DNA from: Alphaproteobacteria bacterium
GTDB taxonomy: Bacteria; Pseudomonadota; Alphaproteobacteria; Micavibrionales; Micavibrionaceae
Reading direction: 5' to 3'
Length of the DNA: 60,090 bases
Assembly: GCA_018399685.1 (NCBI GenBank)
Contig: JAGYOK010000009.1
Location: 1 to 60,090, forward strand
Program-made: the position numbers and the translations under genes
Part shown: in pieces, positions 47,772 to 55,677 of the stretch
Position numbering within the stretch: position 1 is the first letter of the stretch
How the letters are laid out: each line of letters starts with the position of its first letter
The notes under the pieces: generated by a model
What the model was told of the DNA's origin: nothing
The model's database searches: none
Seen by the model: only the letters and a program-made list of their open reading frames with translations

Positions 47772-48299
47772 CTATCGGTTACTCAAAAAATCATCGGCAG
47801 AAACCGGAACGCCCGTTGAATCTCGGGGAGTTCTTGTTTCTGATCTATAGTTTCCATCTTCAATGCGATCCATGCCGGCCAGTCTGCTCGGCGCAGAAGA
47901 AAAGATAGTCCATGTAAAAAATAAAAGTATTATCAGGATAACAGCCAGAACCGCGCCCATCTTGTCGCCTTTTTCGCTTTTTTGCCCGACGGCTGCTACA
48001 CCTGCTTTTCCTGTAATTTTGCCTTGTGCGCTTTGCAGAGCTTCTGATGCGTGCATGAGCACATCAACGGCGTCTTGCCTTTGGGTAAAGGGCGCGATAA
48101 TTTCCTCTTCTTCGCCCTGCATCTTGAATACAAGGTTATAAAGTTTGGCTTTTTTATCTTCCTTAACTGTGAATGCAGAGGCTTGCGCTTGCTCCAGGCT
48201 CATTTGCCAGACAACAGGGTCTTTAGCATCAGGCAAAGACAAGATAAGTTTGCTGTCAACAATCTTAACTGGAGATGCTTTTTTTACTGCCTTTGTCAT
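47772..48299 (-). CDS. Unknown single-pass membrane protein between DotM- and DotL-like genes
   Basis: The 175-residue protein has an N-terminal beta-rich part (KIVDSKLILSLPDAKDPVVW; AKLYNLVFKMQGEEEEIIA), one membrane helix (MGAVLAVILIILLFFTWTIF, about residues 114-133) and a short tail (SSAPSRLAG...). The ribosome site AAGGGCAG precedes its ATG. It is not recognised as any known Dot/Icm subunit. Its place between the two coupling-complex genes, with 20- and 67-base gaps, suggests it belongs to the complex (inference). Confidence 0.7.
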   Translation of the reverse strand: MTKAVKKASPVKIVDSKLILSLPDAKDPVVWQMSLEQAQASAFTVKEDKKAKLYNLVFKMQGEEEEIIAPFTQRQDAVDVLMHASEALQSAQGKITGKAGVAAVGQKSEKGDKMGAVLAVILIILLFFTWTIFSSAPSRLAGMDRIEDGNYRSETRTPRDSTGVPVSADDFLSNR

Positions 48300-48366
48300 G
48301 TCTTTACTGCCCTTGTCATGTTTTGTTTCTTTTAAATTTTAACGCAGTTAAATCTTACATATTTTT

Positions 48367-49623
48367 TTACACCGCTTTTTTTACACCGCGCTTTTTTGAT
48401 TTGCTGTAATCAAGCTGCGGGATTGGCCGTGCATGCAAAGATTTCATATATTCCTGAATGGTCTGCACAGCATGGTCAACTTTCGGAACGGGTATCGGAC
48501 GCTGTGTTAACTTTTCTGCCTTAAAGTGGGACATAGCGCCTAAAGCCTCCATGTGGAAGCTTTGTCTGCCCATGTTATTAAGCGGGTACCATAGTTTGCG
48601 GTCGTGGGCGCGAAGCCACAAAAACTGTGAAGAGGCGAGCACGCCGCCTTCTTCACGCGCAAACTGTAATGCGCGGAGCAGGGCGGTTGTTTCATAGGCG
48701 TGGCGGTTTATCTGGGATAGAGTTTTGCCGGAAATAGAACTGTCACGCAGAACTTTGCGCGCCTCAGAGAGCAGCCTAGGGTCTCTGGAAAGTTTTAGAC
48801 CATGCTTGAATGACCAGCATTTCGTAAGGCGCCCCAGCAGATCTTCGGCCTCAAGGCGCTTACGTGCAGCTTTAAGACAAAATGCAGCCAGCATAATTTG
48901 TTTATATGGAGCCAGATTTTTCGAACCGCGCCAGGGTGCACCGAGTTGCTTTATAAATGCGCGCGAGGCATCTTCCTTGTCAATTTGTCCATCAGGTACA
49001 TTGACATTATTATATGCCAGCCATTCTTCGGGGCCTAAAGCTTCGGCAAAAAGAGGCAGCTCGGCGGGAACGGGAGATCCCGGCGGTCTTGGTGGCTGAG
49101 TGGAAGGGTTGAAATCTACAAAAGGCAAGGTAACAGGAAAGATTTTAGATTGCGCTTTGATAAGACCTTCAAGCCCCAGTGTTCTTCTAAACTGAGTGCC
49201 GGGGCCTTTAAGCATGCACCAGAAAGCCGCAGCTCCTAGCAGGAGAACAATAGGCATACGCAGCGGCTGCATTGCCATGGCGGCGAATTGTGCCATATGA
49301 TTATAGCCAAGCTCGACTTTGTACCATTCCGCCACACCCGGATAGTGAACGATTTCCGTTCCCGATCTCGTAGGTCTTTCGAAATTAAATCCGTCAAAGT
49401 AATCAAAGAAAGAAAATCTTTTGCCGTTTAGCACAAATTCGTAGTCAGCCGGCAAAAACCATGAAGCAACCCACATCTCTGCATAACGGATCCAGCGTAC
49501 CATATCCCTGATTTCTGCTTGAAAGAAATGCCAGAATATCCATACCAAAACGAACAGGATGACCAACATAATTGCCCAGCCTATACCGCCTTCATAAAGT
49601 GTTCCTTCTTCTTTCCCGCTCAC
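48367..49623 (-). CDS. DotM/IcmP-like coupling-complex protein
   Basis: The 418-residue protein matches DotM/IcmP (TrbA-like in IncI). It has two membrane helices (WAIMLVILFVLVWIFWHFF and MPIVLLLGAAAFWCML) and a soluble C-terminal part with the conserved INRHAYETTALLRALQFARE...GVLASSQFLWLRAHDRKLWYPLNNMGR pattern, given here in part. In Legionella DotM binds DotL and effectors with acidic Glu-rich signals. It starts with GTG at 49623, with no nearby in-frame ATG that would keep the first helix. It is the first gene of the minus-strand cluster. Confidence 0.85.
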   Translation of the reverse strand: MSGKEEGTLYEGGIGWAIMLVILFVLVWIFWHFFQAEIRDMVRWIRYAEMWVASWFLPADYEFVLNGKRFSFFDYFDGFNFERPTRSGTEIVHYPGVAEWYKVELGYNHMAQFAAMAMQPLRMPIVLLLGAAAFWCMLKGPGTQFRRTLGLEGLIKAQSKIFPVTLPFVDFNPSTQPPRPPGSPVPAELPLFAEALGPEEWLAYNNVNVPDGQIDKEDASRAFIKQLGAPWRGSKNLAPYKQIMLAAFCLKAARKRLEAEDLLGRLTKCWSFKHGLKLSRDPRLLSEARKVLRDSSISGKTLSQINRHAYETTALLRALQFAREEGGVLASSQFLWLRAHDRKLWYPLNNMGRQSFHMEALGAMSHFKAEKLTQRPIPVPKVDHAVQTIQEYMKSLHARPIPQLDYSKSKKRGVKKAV

Positions 49624-50027
49624 AGTTCCAATACCCGATACAAAATTATTTTATACATATTGGTGGCTACAAGAGACGCGCTCAATTAAGCTCCAAAGCG
49701 TAATTTAACAGAAAAAATAAGAAAAAACCAACCGTTATCACAATAATTATATTAAGTATTTTCTTTTTCCGCTTATTGCAGATTTATAGCCCTCTTTACG
49801 TTTTTATGCAAATTTTTGTATCATTTTTTAGTGTAGCGGCGGCTTTAATAGTTTTTGGGTCTAATTACCCGCTGTTTGTGGTGGTGGCAGTGCATTTTAT
49901 GCTGGACAAAGATTCTGTGCTCGTATAGAAGAGTGTTTCGAAAATTTAGACTTTAAGGGTTTTGATCTTGCCCTGGTCTTTACAAAGGCTATAAATAAGG
50001 TCGGTGATATTTTTTTAAGTTGGTAAC
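49624..50027. other. Gene-free region between DotM-like gene and tRNA-Thr
   Basis: The A+T-rich 404 bases probably contain the promoters of the DotM-like gene (leftward) and of tRNA-Thr (rightward). A frame of 40 codons (49806-49928) could encode a small hydrophobic peptide but lacks a ribosome site. Confidence 0.5.
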
Positions 50028-50103
<76 letters not shown>

Positions 50104-50206
50104 TTTTTTATTAGCGAGCTTTTTGTGAGCCTAGAAAAAATGAGTGTGCTGGGAGGCGTTAGCTGAGCAGTTCACCACTTAAACATCTGATATCATTTCA
50201 AATTGT

Positions 50207-50281
50207 TGGGGTGTAGCCAAGCGGTAAGGCACCGGTTTTTGGTATCGGCACGCGGAGGTTCGAATCCTCCCACCCCAGCCA
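50207..50281 (+). tRNA. tRNA-Gln (anticodon UUG)
   Basis: Acceptor TGGGGTG / CACCCCA, D arm, anticodon loop TTTTGGT (anticodon TTG), T arm GGAGG-TTCGAAT-CCTCC and encoded CCA all fit. It closely resembles other bacterial tRNA-Gln genes. Its 3' end is continuous with repeat copy 1 of the island behind it. Confidence 0.95.
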
Positions 50282-50301
50282 TTTATTTCCATAATAATTT
50301 A
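50276..50301. repeat. att-like direct repeat, copy 1 (at tRNA-Gln 3' end)
   Basis: CAGCCATTTATTTCCATAATAATTTA, given by position here, starts in the last bases of tRNA-Gln. It recurs with few changes at 51903-51928 and 53384-53409. Its right flank (50438-50550) is related to the right flank of copy 3. This is the pattern expected from integration at a tRNA 3' end. Confidence 0.7.
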
Positions 50302-50619
50302 GCAAGAGATAAGCCGCAGTTTTTAAGGGGTTTTGGGACATGGTCTTGAAAGTCTTCGAAGAAGCGTGAGCGGTTTAAGCGCAAAGATTGCTACGTTTCG
50401 AACTCGCCAAAGGTAGCAATCTAAGAGGTAAATTTTATAAGCGCGGTGATTTATGACCAGAAATGCTGCTGAAATGTCGACCACACCCGCGCTAACCCAT
50501 TGAAACCATTTACACGCGGCAGTGAGCAATCTTTAGAGACTGGAGACTGATGTCTTCTATGTTCTTGATTTGTCGCAATATATCTGCTTTACTCTTTTCA
50601 CAATTATTAAGGCTGTATC
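50282..50619. other. Island left margin without genes
   Basis: The 338 bases hold att-like repeat copy 1, an extra block of about 120 bases (50315-50437) and a block (50438-50550) that aligns with 53410-53524 at roughly two thirds of positions by eye. No gene is seen. Confidence 0.5.
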
Positions 50620-51681
50620 ATGATCAAAATTTCTAAACTTAACTTAGCGCTACTAATTGCAGGCATTCTTTTTACTATAGCCTCTGCTGTTTTATCCGTT
50701 GATGTTCCAAGTGCATTCACCGCAACGACATTGCTTGGAATTATCATGATTAAATTGATTATTTCGTCACTTATTTTAGGATGTATCGCTTTTGTTATTG
50801 GTACCTTGCGAAAGAAACCAAAACAACTGTGGTTTCCAATATTTGCATGGTTTTTATGTATAGTTGGCTTAATAGATCTGAGCGCAAGCGCATATAACCA
50901 CTATGTTTTAAAACCAAGGCTCATGAGCACCTTTTCCCAAGCTGTCGAAAATGGTGCGCTGAATAATGCAGAAAATAAAGCATCTAAACCCAAAGATCTT
51001 TTTGAAGAAAATCCAGAAATCCTTTTTAAGATGGCTTATCAATATATGAGAGGAGATGGCGTCTCTCAGAGCCACGAAAAATCATTAGAGTTTTTAATTA
51101 AAGCAGCAGAAAGCGGCCATGCTGAAGCACAATATAATTTAGGATCTATGTACATTAATGGCGTTGGTTTTGAGCAAGATACAGAAAAAGGTATGTCATG
51201 GCTTAAAAGGGCAAAAGAAAATGGAAGCAGTGAAGCAGCTGATTTGCTTGTTACAGTGGAATTCTCAAATCTCCAACAAACTGCCTGCTATCATGAAGAT
51301 GAATTACTAGCAGAAATACTCAATAATTTTATGTTTGCTCAAAATGATACAGCAATTAAATGTGACCAACTTTTAGCAACAAATTCTTACTCAGATTTGA
51401 GTATGTCTATTTCAAAAATGCATATAGAGCAGATAAAAGAATTCGGCAAACCTTTGACCAAATTTGCTGAACGTAATGGTTTAGATCCTGCTGATTTTCT
51501 TATACTTAAACAAATGCAAATATCAGAAAGTTTAAAAAGCTATAGCCCAAATCAAGAGGAATGTGCGCAATTTTTGAATGAATTGGAACAACGTAAAGAT
51601 TGGACACGGATTAGGCAATCGATACTTGGGAGCTATGTGATGTTTAGTGAGAATTATAATATATGTGAAAAGGGCGAGTAA
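50620..51681 (+). CDS. Sel1-repeat membrane protein
   Basis: The 353-residue protein has three membrane helices (about 7-25, 38-60, 71-90) followed by Sel1-type helical repeats (AYQYMRGDGVSQSHEKSLEF and AEAQYNLGSMYINGVGFEQD, about residues 135-205) and a C-terminal helical part with several Cys. Sel1 repeats mediate protein-protein contact. The coding sequence is more A+T-rich than the housekeeping genes, which fits acquisition with the island. No neighbour suggests its partner. Confidence 0.8.
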   Translation: MIKISKLNLALLIAGILFTIASAVLSVDVPSAFTATTLLGIIMIKLIISSLILGCIAFVIGTLRKKPKQLWFPIFAWFLCIVGLIDLSASAYNHYVLKPRLMSTFSQAVENGALNNAENKASKPKDLFEENPEILFKMAYQYMRGDGVSQSHEKSLEFLIKAAESGHAEAQYNLGSMYINGVGFEQDTEKGMSWLKRAKENGSSEAADLLVTVEFSNLQQTACYHEDELLAEILNNFMFAQNDTAIKCDQLLATNSYSDLSMSISKMHIEQIKEFGKPLTKFAERNGLDPADFLILKQMQISESLKSYSPNQEECAQFLNELEQRKDWTRIRQSILGSYVMFSENYNICEKGE

Positions 51682-51902
51682 AAAACTAGAAACTCTGTTC
51701 CAAAATGGTCATTCTGCTGGGTGGTTTTAACAGATCGATCTGTTTGAGTTTGCGGCGTAACCGTTGATGCTGTAGCGGTTGCGTTTAAGAACTCAAAGGA
51801 AGCGGTTAGAAAAAATTCCGAATTACGGCAAATAAAATCAAGCTAATTATCTGATTTTAAACGTAAAAATCGGAGACTCAGTTTTTATTTGGTCGCTCAG
51901 CA

Positions 51903-51928
51903 CAGCCACTTATTTCCATAATAATTTA
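51903..51928. repeat. att-like direct repeat, copy 2
   Basis: This copy differs from copy 1 at only two positions over the 26 bases. The segment to its left (51712-51748) resembles the segment left of copy 3 (53315-53361). The stop codon of the truncated YceI gene lies inside it. Confidence 0.65.
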
Positions 51929-52486
51929 TTGATTATATTGAGGTTCTTTTTCTTTTGGCTGCATATATGTATTGTTGCATTCCTCAAGCTTATAGCAAAC
52001 GAAAAGTGTGATAACGTTGCCGATCGCCCCGGAAGATTCATTCATGCCAAAATCAGAACGTTTGATTTTTCCTGTGGCCATGAAACCATCTGAAAAGTTA
52101 TCATCATTCCCGACTTTTTGCGTTTTGCTCCCCGGAATCCTGATAAGATCCATTGTTACGGGTCTTGTCACGCCCAGCAAGGTCAGATAGCCCGTGATGA
52201 GTCCTTTATTGTCCTGACCGATCTCTATTTTGTCACTTTGATAAATCATCTCAGGATATTGATCTGTGTTAAACAGGGCGGGTCCACGGATGTCTTTGTT
52301 TCTTGATTCATTGCCCGCATCAACGCTGGCTGTCTTAACAACTAGATCCGCATGGCTGTTTTCCGGATGTTTACGATCAATGATTAGAACCCCGTCAAAA
52401 TTATTAAAATGGCCGTTGATGCGTATCAGTAATAAATAGCTAACCTCGAAGCCGACATAGGCATTATTATAGTGTGCAGCCAGGTT
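51926..52486 (-). pseudogene. 5'-truncated YceI family gene
   Basis: The open frame reads like the YceI lipocalin-type family. It has VGFEVSYLLLIRINGHFNNF, IDRKHPENSHADLVVKTASVD, GNESRNKDIRGPALFN, TGYLTLLGVTRPVTMDL and a closing TGKIKRSDFGMNESSGAIGN. Family members bind polyprenoid-like lipids in the periplasm. The frame runs back to a stop at 52487-52489 with no start codon or signal peptide, so the 5' end is missing; an internal ATG at 52249 would give only the C-terminal half. The 3' end coincides with repeat copy 2. It is likely a decayed remnant. Confidence 0.75.
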
Positions 52487-52496
52487 TTAAGGAGAA

Positions 52497-52521
52497 GGAA
52501 CTTTTCTAAACACGAAACGTT
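52497..52521 (+). promoter_or_regulatory. Candidate general-stress (EcfG-type) promoter
   Basis: GGAAC (52497-52501), a 16-base spacer and CGTT (52518-52521) match the alphaproteobacterial general stress response sigma-factor pattern GGAAC-N16/17-CGTT. It lies 27 bases before the ATG of the membrane protein gene at 52549. A chance match cannot be excluded. Confidence 0.4.
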
Positions 52522-52548
52522 GTTTAAACTAATAGGAAGGTTTGATAG

Positions 52549-53307
52549 ATGTGCTGGAGTGGCGAAGCGTCGGCGGTTCTTGCCGTAACTGGGTTTGCAA
52601 CAACTGGATATGCGGCTTGGAAGGGTGAAAGCCCGCGTCTTTACTTGGCGCTGGCTTATTTTTCTATGATGGAGCTTCTGCAGGCCTTTACTTATCTCGT
52701 GATCGACCAATGCAGCCTTCCGGCCAATCAGATCGCTACCATTCTTGGCTATCTTCATATTGCCTTTCAGCCGTTTTTTATCAACCTTATGTCGATGTAT
52801 TTTATCCCCGACCGCATCCGGAAAAAGATAGAATATCCTGTTTATGCGCTGTGCTTTGTTTCTGCGTTGATGATGATTATACAGCTATACCCATTCGAAT
52901 GGGCGGGGCAGTGCATGATTGGCAGAGTGCTCTGTGCACTGGATTTATGCTCGGTGCACGGCAACTGGCATATTGCCTGGAATATTCCGGTCAACGGTCT
53001 GACTAATTTTCTGGTCGGAGATGTCTGGACGAATTTCCTTACCCTGTACCCAACCTACATAATAACGGGCCTGATCTTGCCGTTTCTCTATGGTTCATGG
53101 CGTTTTACGCTCTATCATTTTCTTGTCGGACCACAGCTCGCCATGCTGTTGACCGATAATCCCAACGAGGTGGCGGCGATCTGGTGTCTGCTGTCAATCG
53201 GCATTCTTATTCTGGTGGTGAAAACACCGCTCCGGAAGTACATGCATGTCAGGAAATGGCTGTTATGGCCGGAAACGATCCGAACTTTGATGAAGCGGTC
53301 GTCATAG
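52549..53307 (+). CDS. Polytopic membrane protein (DUF5765-like)
   Basis: The 252-residue protein starts MCWSGEASAVLAVTGFATTG and has about seven hydrophobic helices with several conserved-looking Cys and His residues. It matches my memory of the uncharacterised family that begins MCWSxEAS, called DUF5765, but the name is tentative. AGGAAGG precedes the ATG. It is the last gene of the tRNA-Gln island, flanked by repeat copies 2 and 3, with a stress-type promoter upstream. Confidence 0.7.
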   Translation: MCWSGEASAVLAVTGFATTGYAAWKGESPRLYLALAYFSMMELLQAFTYLVIDQCSLPANQIATILGYLHIAFQPFFINLMSMYFIPDRIRKKIEYPVYALCFVSALMMIIQLYPFEWAGQCMIGRVLCALDLCSVHGNWHIAWNIPVNGLTNFLVGDVWTNFLTLYPTYIITGLILPFLYGSWRFTLYHFLVGPQLAMLLTDNPNEVAAIWCLLSIGILILVVKTPLRKYMHVRKWLLWPETIRTLMKRSS

Positions 53308-53383
53308 ATCGTGCGTCTGCCGGGTCATACCGGTGCTGTTTTAAGAGATCGTTCCGTATGAGTTTTTATTCGTATACCCAGCA

Positions 53384-53409
53384 CAGCCAGCTATTTCCAT
53401 AATTATTTG
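53384..53409. repeat. att-like direct repeat, copy 3 (right end of island)
   Basis: The core CTATTTCCATAATTATTT is nearly the same as in copies 1 and 2. Its right flank (53410-53524) aligns with 50438-50550, next to copy 1. It thus marks the right boundary of the island. Confidence 0.65.
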
Positions 53410-53595
53410 ATAAGTGCGGTTCATTATCACCGGAATAGCCGCTGATATGCCCGTAACACTCCATCTAAATCCTTGAAATCATTTGTCCACGGGGTAGTTA
53501 GTGATCTTTAGAGGTCGGAGAATGGTAATGGATAAAAAACAAAGGGTGCAGGCCAGAATGGCCGCACCCCTCATATATTAGCGAATAAGCCAGAT

Positions 53596-53979
53596 TTATT
53601 GAGCCAGCTTGATATATCTTTCCTGAACTTTTTGATCAGTCTGAATAATGTTTGCAATTTGATTGTATTGTTCAACGTTCAAATCAGTTTGTTCAACTGC
53701 CTGCACCATTTGCTTGTTGGCTTGTAGTTGTAGGGTTTGCATCTCTTCTTGTGTTTCTACAGCCTTTGCGCGGTCTTGAAAGTTTGTTTGAACCTGATTG
53801 ACGGAGGCCTGTGCTTTGGCAAATTCCTGTAGCTGTGTGTCGGTAACATTCATTTGCTGTTGCTGGCCTTGTGGCGGCATATAGCTTTCCTGCGCATTAG
53901 CAACAATGGCCATGCTGCCTGTTGATAAAAGACCGACAGTAGCGGCAGTCATAAGAATTCTATTTTTTAGTAAAAGCAT
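53596..53979 (-). CDS. Secreted DUF4168-type protein
   Basis: The protein of 127 residues has a signal peptide (TAATVGLLSTGSMAIVANAQ) and a mature helical part rich in Gln. It has the pattern LQEFAKAQASVNQV, then VEQYNQIANIIQTDQKVQERY, typical of DUF4168 domains. Function is unknown. AAGGAG precedes the ATG by 8 bases. A promoter with the same architecture as that of the divergent sigma-factor gene precedes it, so it is a likely member of that regulon. Confidence 0.85.
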   Translation of the reverse strand: MLLLKNRILMTAATVGLLSTGSMAIVANAQESYMPPQGQQQQMNVTDTQLQEFAKAQASVNQVQTNFQDRAKAVETQEEMQTLQLQANKQMVQAVEQTDLNVEQYNQIANIIQTDQKVQERYIKLAQ

Positions 53980-54023
53980 AAATAAACTCCTTCTTTGGTT
54001 TTATAGTTCGTGTTTGTACCTTG

Positions 54024-54052
54024 TATGACAGGCATATAACAAAATAAGTTCC
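54024..54052 (-). promoter_or_regulatory. ECF-type promoter of the DUF4168 gene
   Basis: Read on the minus strand: GGAACTT (54046-54052), 15-base spacer, TGTCATA (54024-54030). The spacing and the -35 are identical to the promoter of the divergent sigma-factor gene. Confidence 0.65.
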
Positions 54053-54073
54053 ATTTTTTTTGGGAACTTATTT
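54042..54073. repeat. 11-bp inverted repeat joining two -35 elements
   Basis: AAATAAGTTCC (54042-54052) and GGAACTTATTT (54063-54073) are exact reverse complements separated by 10 bases, mostly T. The two GGAACTT -35 elements lie in the arms back to back. Confidence 0.8.
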
Positions 54074-54091
54074 GACGTTAGTATCGTCCTA
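54063..54091 (+). promoter_or_regulatory. ECF-type autoregulatory promoter of the sigma-factor gene
   Basis: GGAACTT (54063-54069), 15-base spacer, CGTCCTA (54085-54091). It resembles classical ECF promoters of the form GGAACTT-N15-CGTC, and lies 36 bases before the sigma-factor ATG. Confidence 0.7.
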
Positions 54092-54126
54092 TGGTTAGGG
54101 TCGGGTGAAAGGAGCCTTTAATTTAT

Positions 54127-54678
54127 ATGAAAATGAACCAGCATGAACGTCAGGAAATTAACTGGATGATAGCGCGGGAGATTCCGGCTTTGCGGCGCTA
54201 TGCGCAGATTTTAATGCGTGGTCGCGGTGATAAAGATGATCTGGTGCAAGACACATTGGAGCGCGCATTGAAAAAAAGCCAGACGTGGCGGCGCGAGGGC
54301 AGCATAAGAAGCTGGCTTTACCGTGTACAGTACACGGTTTTTATTAATCGTTACAGAAAACGGGTGAGCTTAAAAGAAGTCGCGGCAGAAGATGTGAGCG
54401 AAAGCCCTTCTATGGCCGTAAACGCATATCAAGACAACAATCTTGAATGCTTTCGTATGTTAAAAGCTTTGGAACATCTGAAACCCAGACACAGCGAAGT
54501 TTTATTGCTGGTTGCCGTCGAGGGGTTTTCCTATGATCAGGCTGCCCGGATTATGAATGTGCCTGTCGGGACGGTTAGATCAAGGCTGGCAAGAGCAAGA
54601 GAAAATTTACGTGCCGGGATGAAGAATACGAAGTTGCATGATAAAGCACAGCAAAAACTTGTTAGGACAAAAACATGA
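54127..54678 (+). CDS. ECF-family RNA polymerase sigma factor
   Basis: The 183-residue protein has region 2 (IPALRRYAQILMRGRGDKDDLVQDTLERAL, shown in part: DKDDLVQDTLERALKKSQTW, SWLYRVQYTVFINRYRK) and region 4 (HLKPRHSEVLLLVAVEGFSY; QAARIMNVPVGTVRSRLARARENL). There is no region 1 or 3, as in ECF factors. AAAGGAG lies upstream. It overlaps the next gene by four bases (ATGA), the usual sigma / anti-sigma arrangement. Its group within ECF factors was not determined. Confidence 0.94.
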   Translation: MKMNQHERQEINWMIAREIPALRRYAQILMRGRGDKDDLVQDTLERALKKSQTWRREGSIRSWLYRVQYTVFINRYRKRVSLKEVAAEDVSESPSMAVNAYQDNNLECFRMLKALEHLKPRHSEVLLLVAVEGFSYDQAARIMNVPVGTVRSRLARARENLRAGMKNTKLHDKAQQKLVRTKT

Positions 54679-55643
54679 CCGTTATAAATGATAATATACA
54701 GTTTTTGGAAACCATTGATGAGCGGGATTTACATGCTTATGTGGACGGCTTTTTGGATGAATGCCGCGCCCGCAAGGTTGAGGAATATTTGAAACGTCAT
54801 CCTGAAAAGGCGGCGGAAGTGCATGATTATATCGAATATAATAAGCTGCTGCGCAAAGCTTACGAGCGTGAGGCCGACGAGCCGGTGCCGCAACGTTTAT
54901 TGTCTTTACTTAATCGTCCGGTAAGAAATGTGTGGCCTGTGGTGAGTAAAGCTGCCGCTGTTGTAGTTCTGTGTGTTTTGTCCGCCGGGGGAGGATGGAT
55001 AGGCGCGTATCAGAGTGGTGGCGTTGTATCTGCTGAAGACGGTATGGTGCGCAATTTCTTGCATCAGGTTGCTTTGAATACCGAGCCTCCGTTTGAGGCC
55101 ATGCCTGTTCAAAATCTGGAAATTAATGCGGGGGCGCAAACCGGCCCCCTTAACTGGTTAACGCAAAAAGTGGCTCTGGAAATGCAGGCTCCCGATTTGA
55201 CGCAAGCTGGATATACATTGGATCGCCGCAGGCTGGTCACGCGGGGTCCGCAGGAGTTTGTTGAACTTAAATACACCAATTCTTCCGGTGATGCTGTTAG
55301 GCTCTACATGAAAACGCGCTGGGAAAAGGAAGCCCCAACTATCGAGTTTGCACAAAAAGAAGGCCAGTCCATAGCCTATTGGCAGGAAGGGCCATTGGTC
55401 TATGCGCTTTCCGGCTCTATTGATCGCAGCCGTGCTGCGCAGATTGCCGAATTGGTGCGAGGATCTATGACCGATGTGCCGGATAATCCCCCTTATGTAC
55501 AGGATGTGCAGGTTATAGCGCCGCAATTTGTTCAGCCGGTGCAACCTGTCCAGCAATCTCAAGCAAATCACGGTGCACAGTCTGGTGTTATGGCTGTGCC
55601 AATAACGCCGCAAAAAATGAACGCTGTTAGCGGGCATTACTAG
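54675..55643 (+). CDS. Membrane anti-sigma factor
   Basis: The 322-residue protein has an N-terminal cytoplasmic domain of anti-sigma type (DERDLHAYVDGFLDECRARKVEEYL, shown in part DLHAYVDGFLDECRARKVEE), one membrane helix (AAAVVVLCVLSAGGGWIGAY, about residue 95) and a large periplasmic part. The zinc HxxxCxxC motif is not present; a single Cys follows the position. It overlaps the sigma gene by four bases. The periplasmic end is rich in Pro, Gln and Val. It probably holds the sigma factor until a cell-envelope signal releases it. Confidence 0.9.
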   Translation: MTVINDNIQFLETIDERDLHAYVDGFLDECRARKVEEYLKRHPEKAAEVHDYIEYNKLLRKAYEREADEPVPQRLLSLLNRPVRNVWPVVSKAAAVVVLCVLSAGGGWIGAYQSGGVVSAEDGMVRNFLHQVALNTEPPFEAMPVQNLEINAGAQTGPLNWLTQKVALEMQAPDLTQAGYTLDRRRLVTRGPQEFVELKYTNSSGDAVRLYMKTRWEKEAPTIEFAQKEGQSIAYWQEGPLVYALSGSIDRSRAAQIAELVRGSMTDVPDNPPYVQDVQVIAPQFVQPVQPVQQSQANHGAQSGVMAVPITPQKMNAVSGHY

Positions 55644-55677
55644 GTGTTTGATCCCAACGATAGAAGGCAAGAGGCTA

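Noticed and set aside
49806-49928. Forty-codon frame encoding a small hydrophobic peptide
   Set aside because: No ribosome site precedes the ATG and such short frames occur by chance in A+T-rich DNA.
51700-51930. Integron attC site between island genes
   Set aside because: Inverted segments are present, but the paired GTTRRRY / RYYYAAC core sites are not convincing and no integron integrase is seen.
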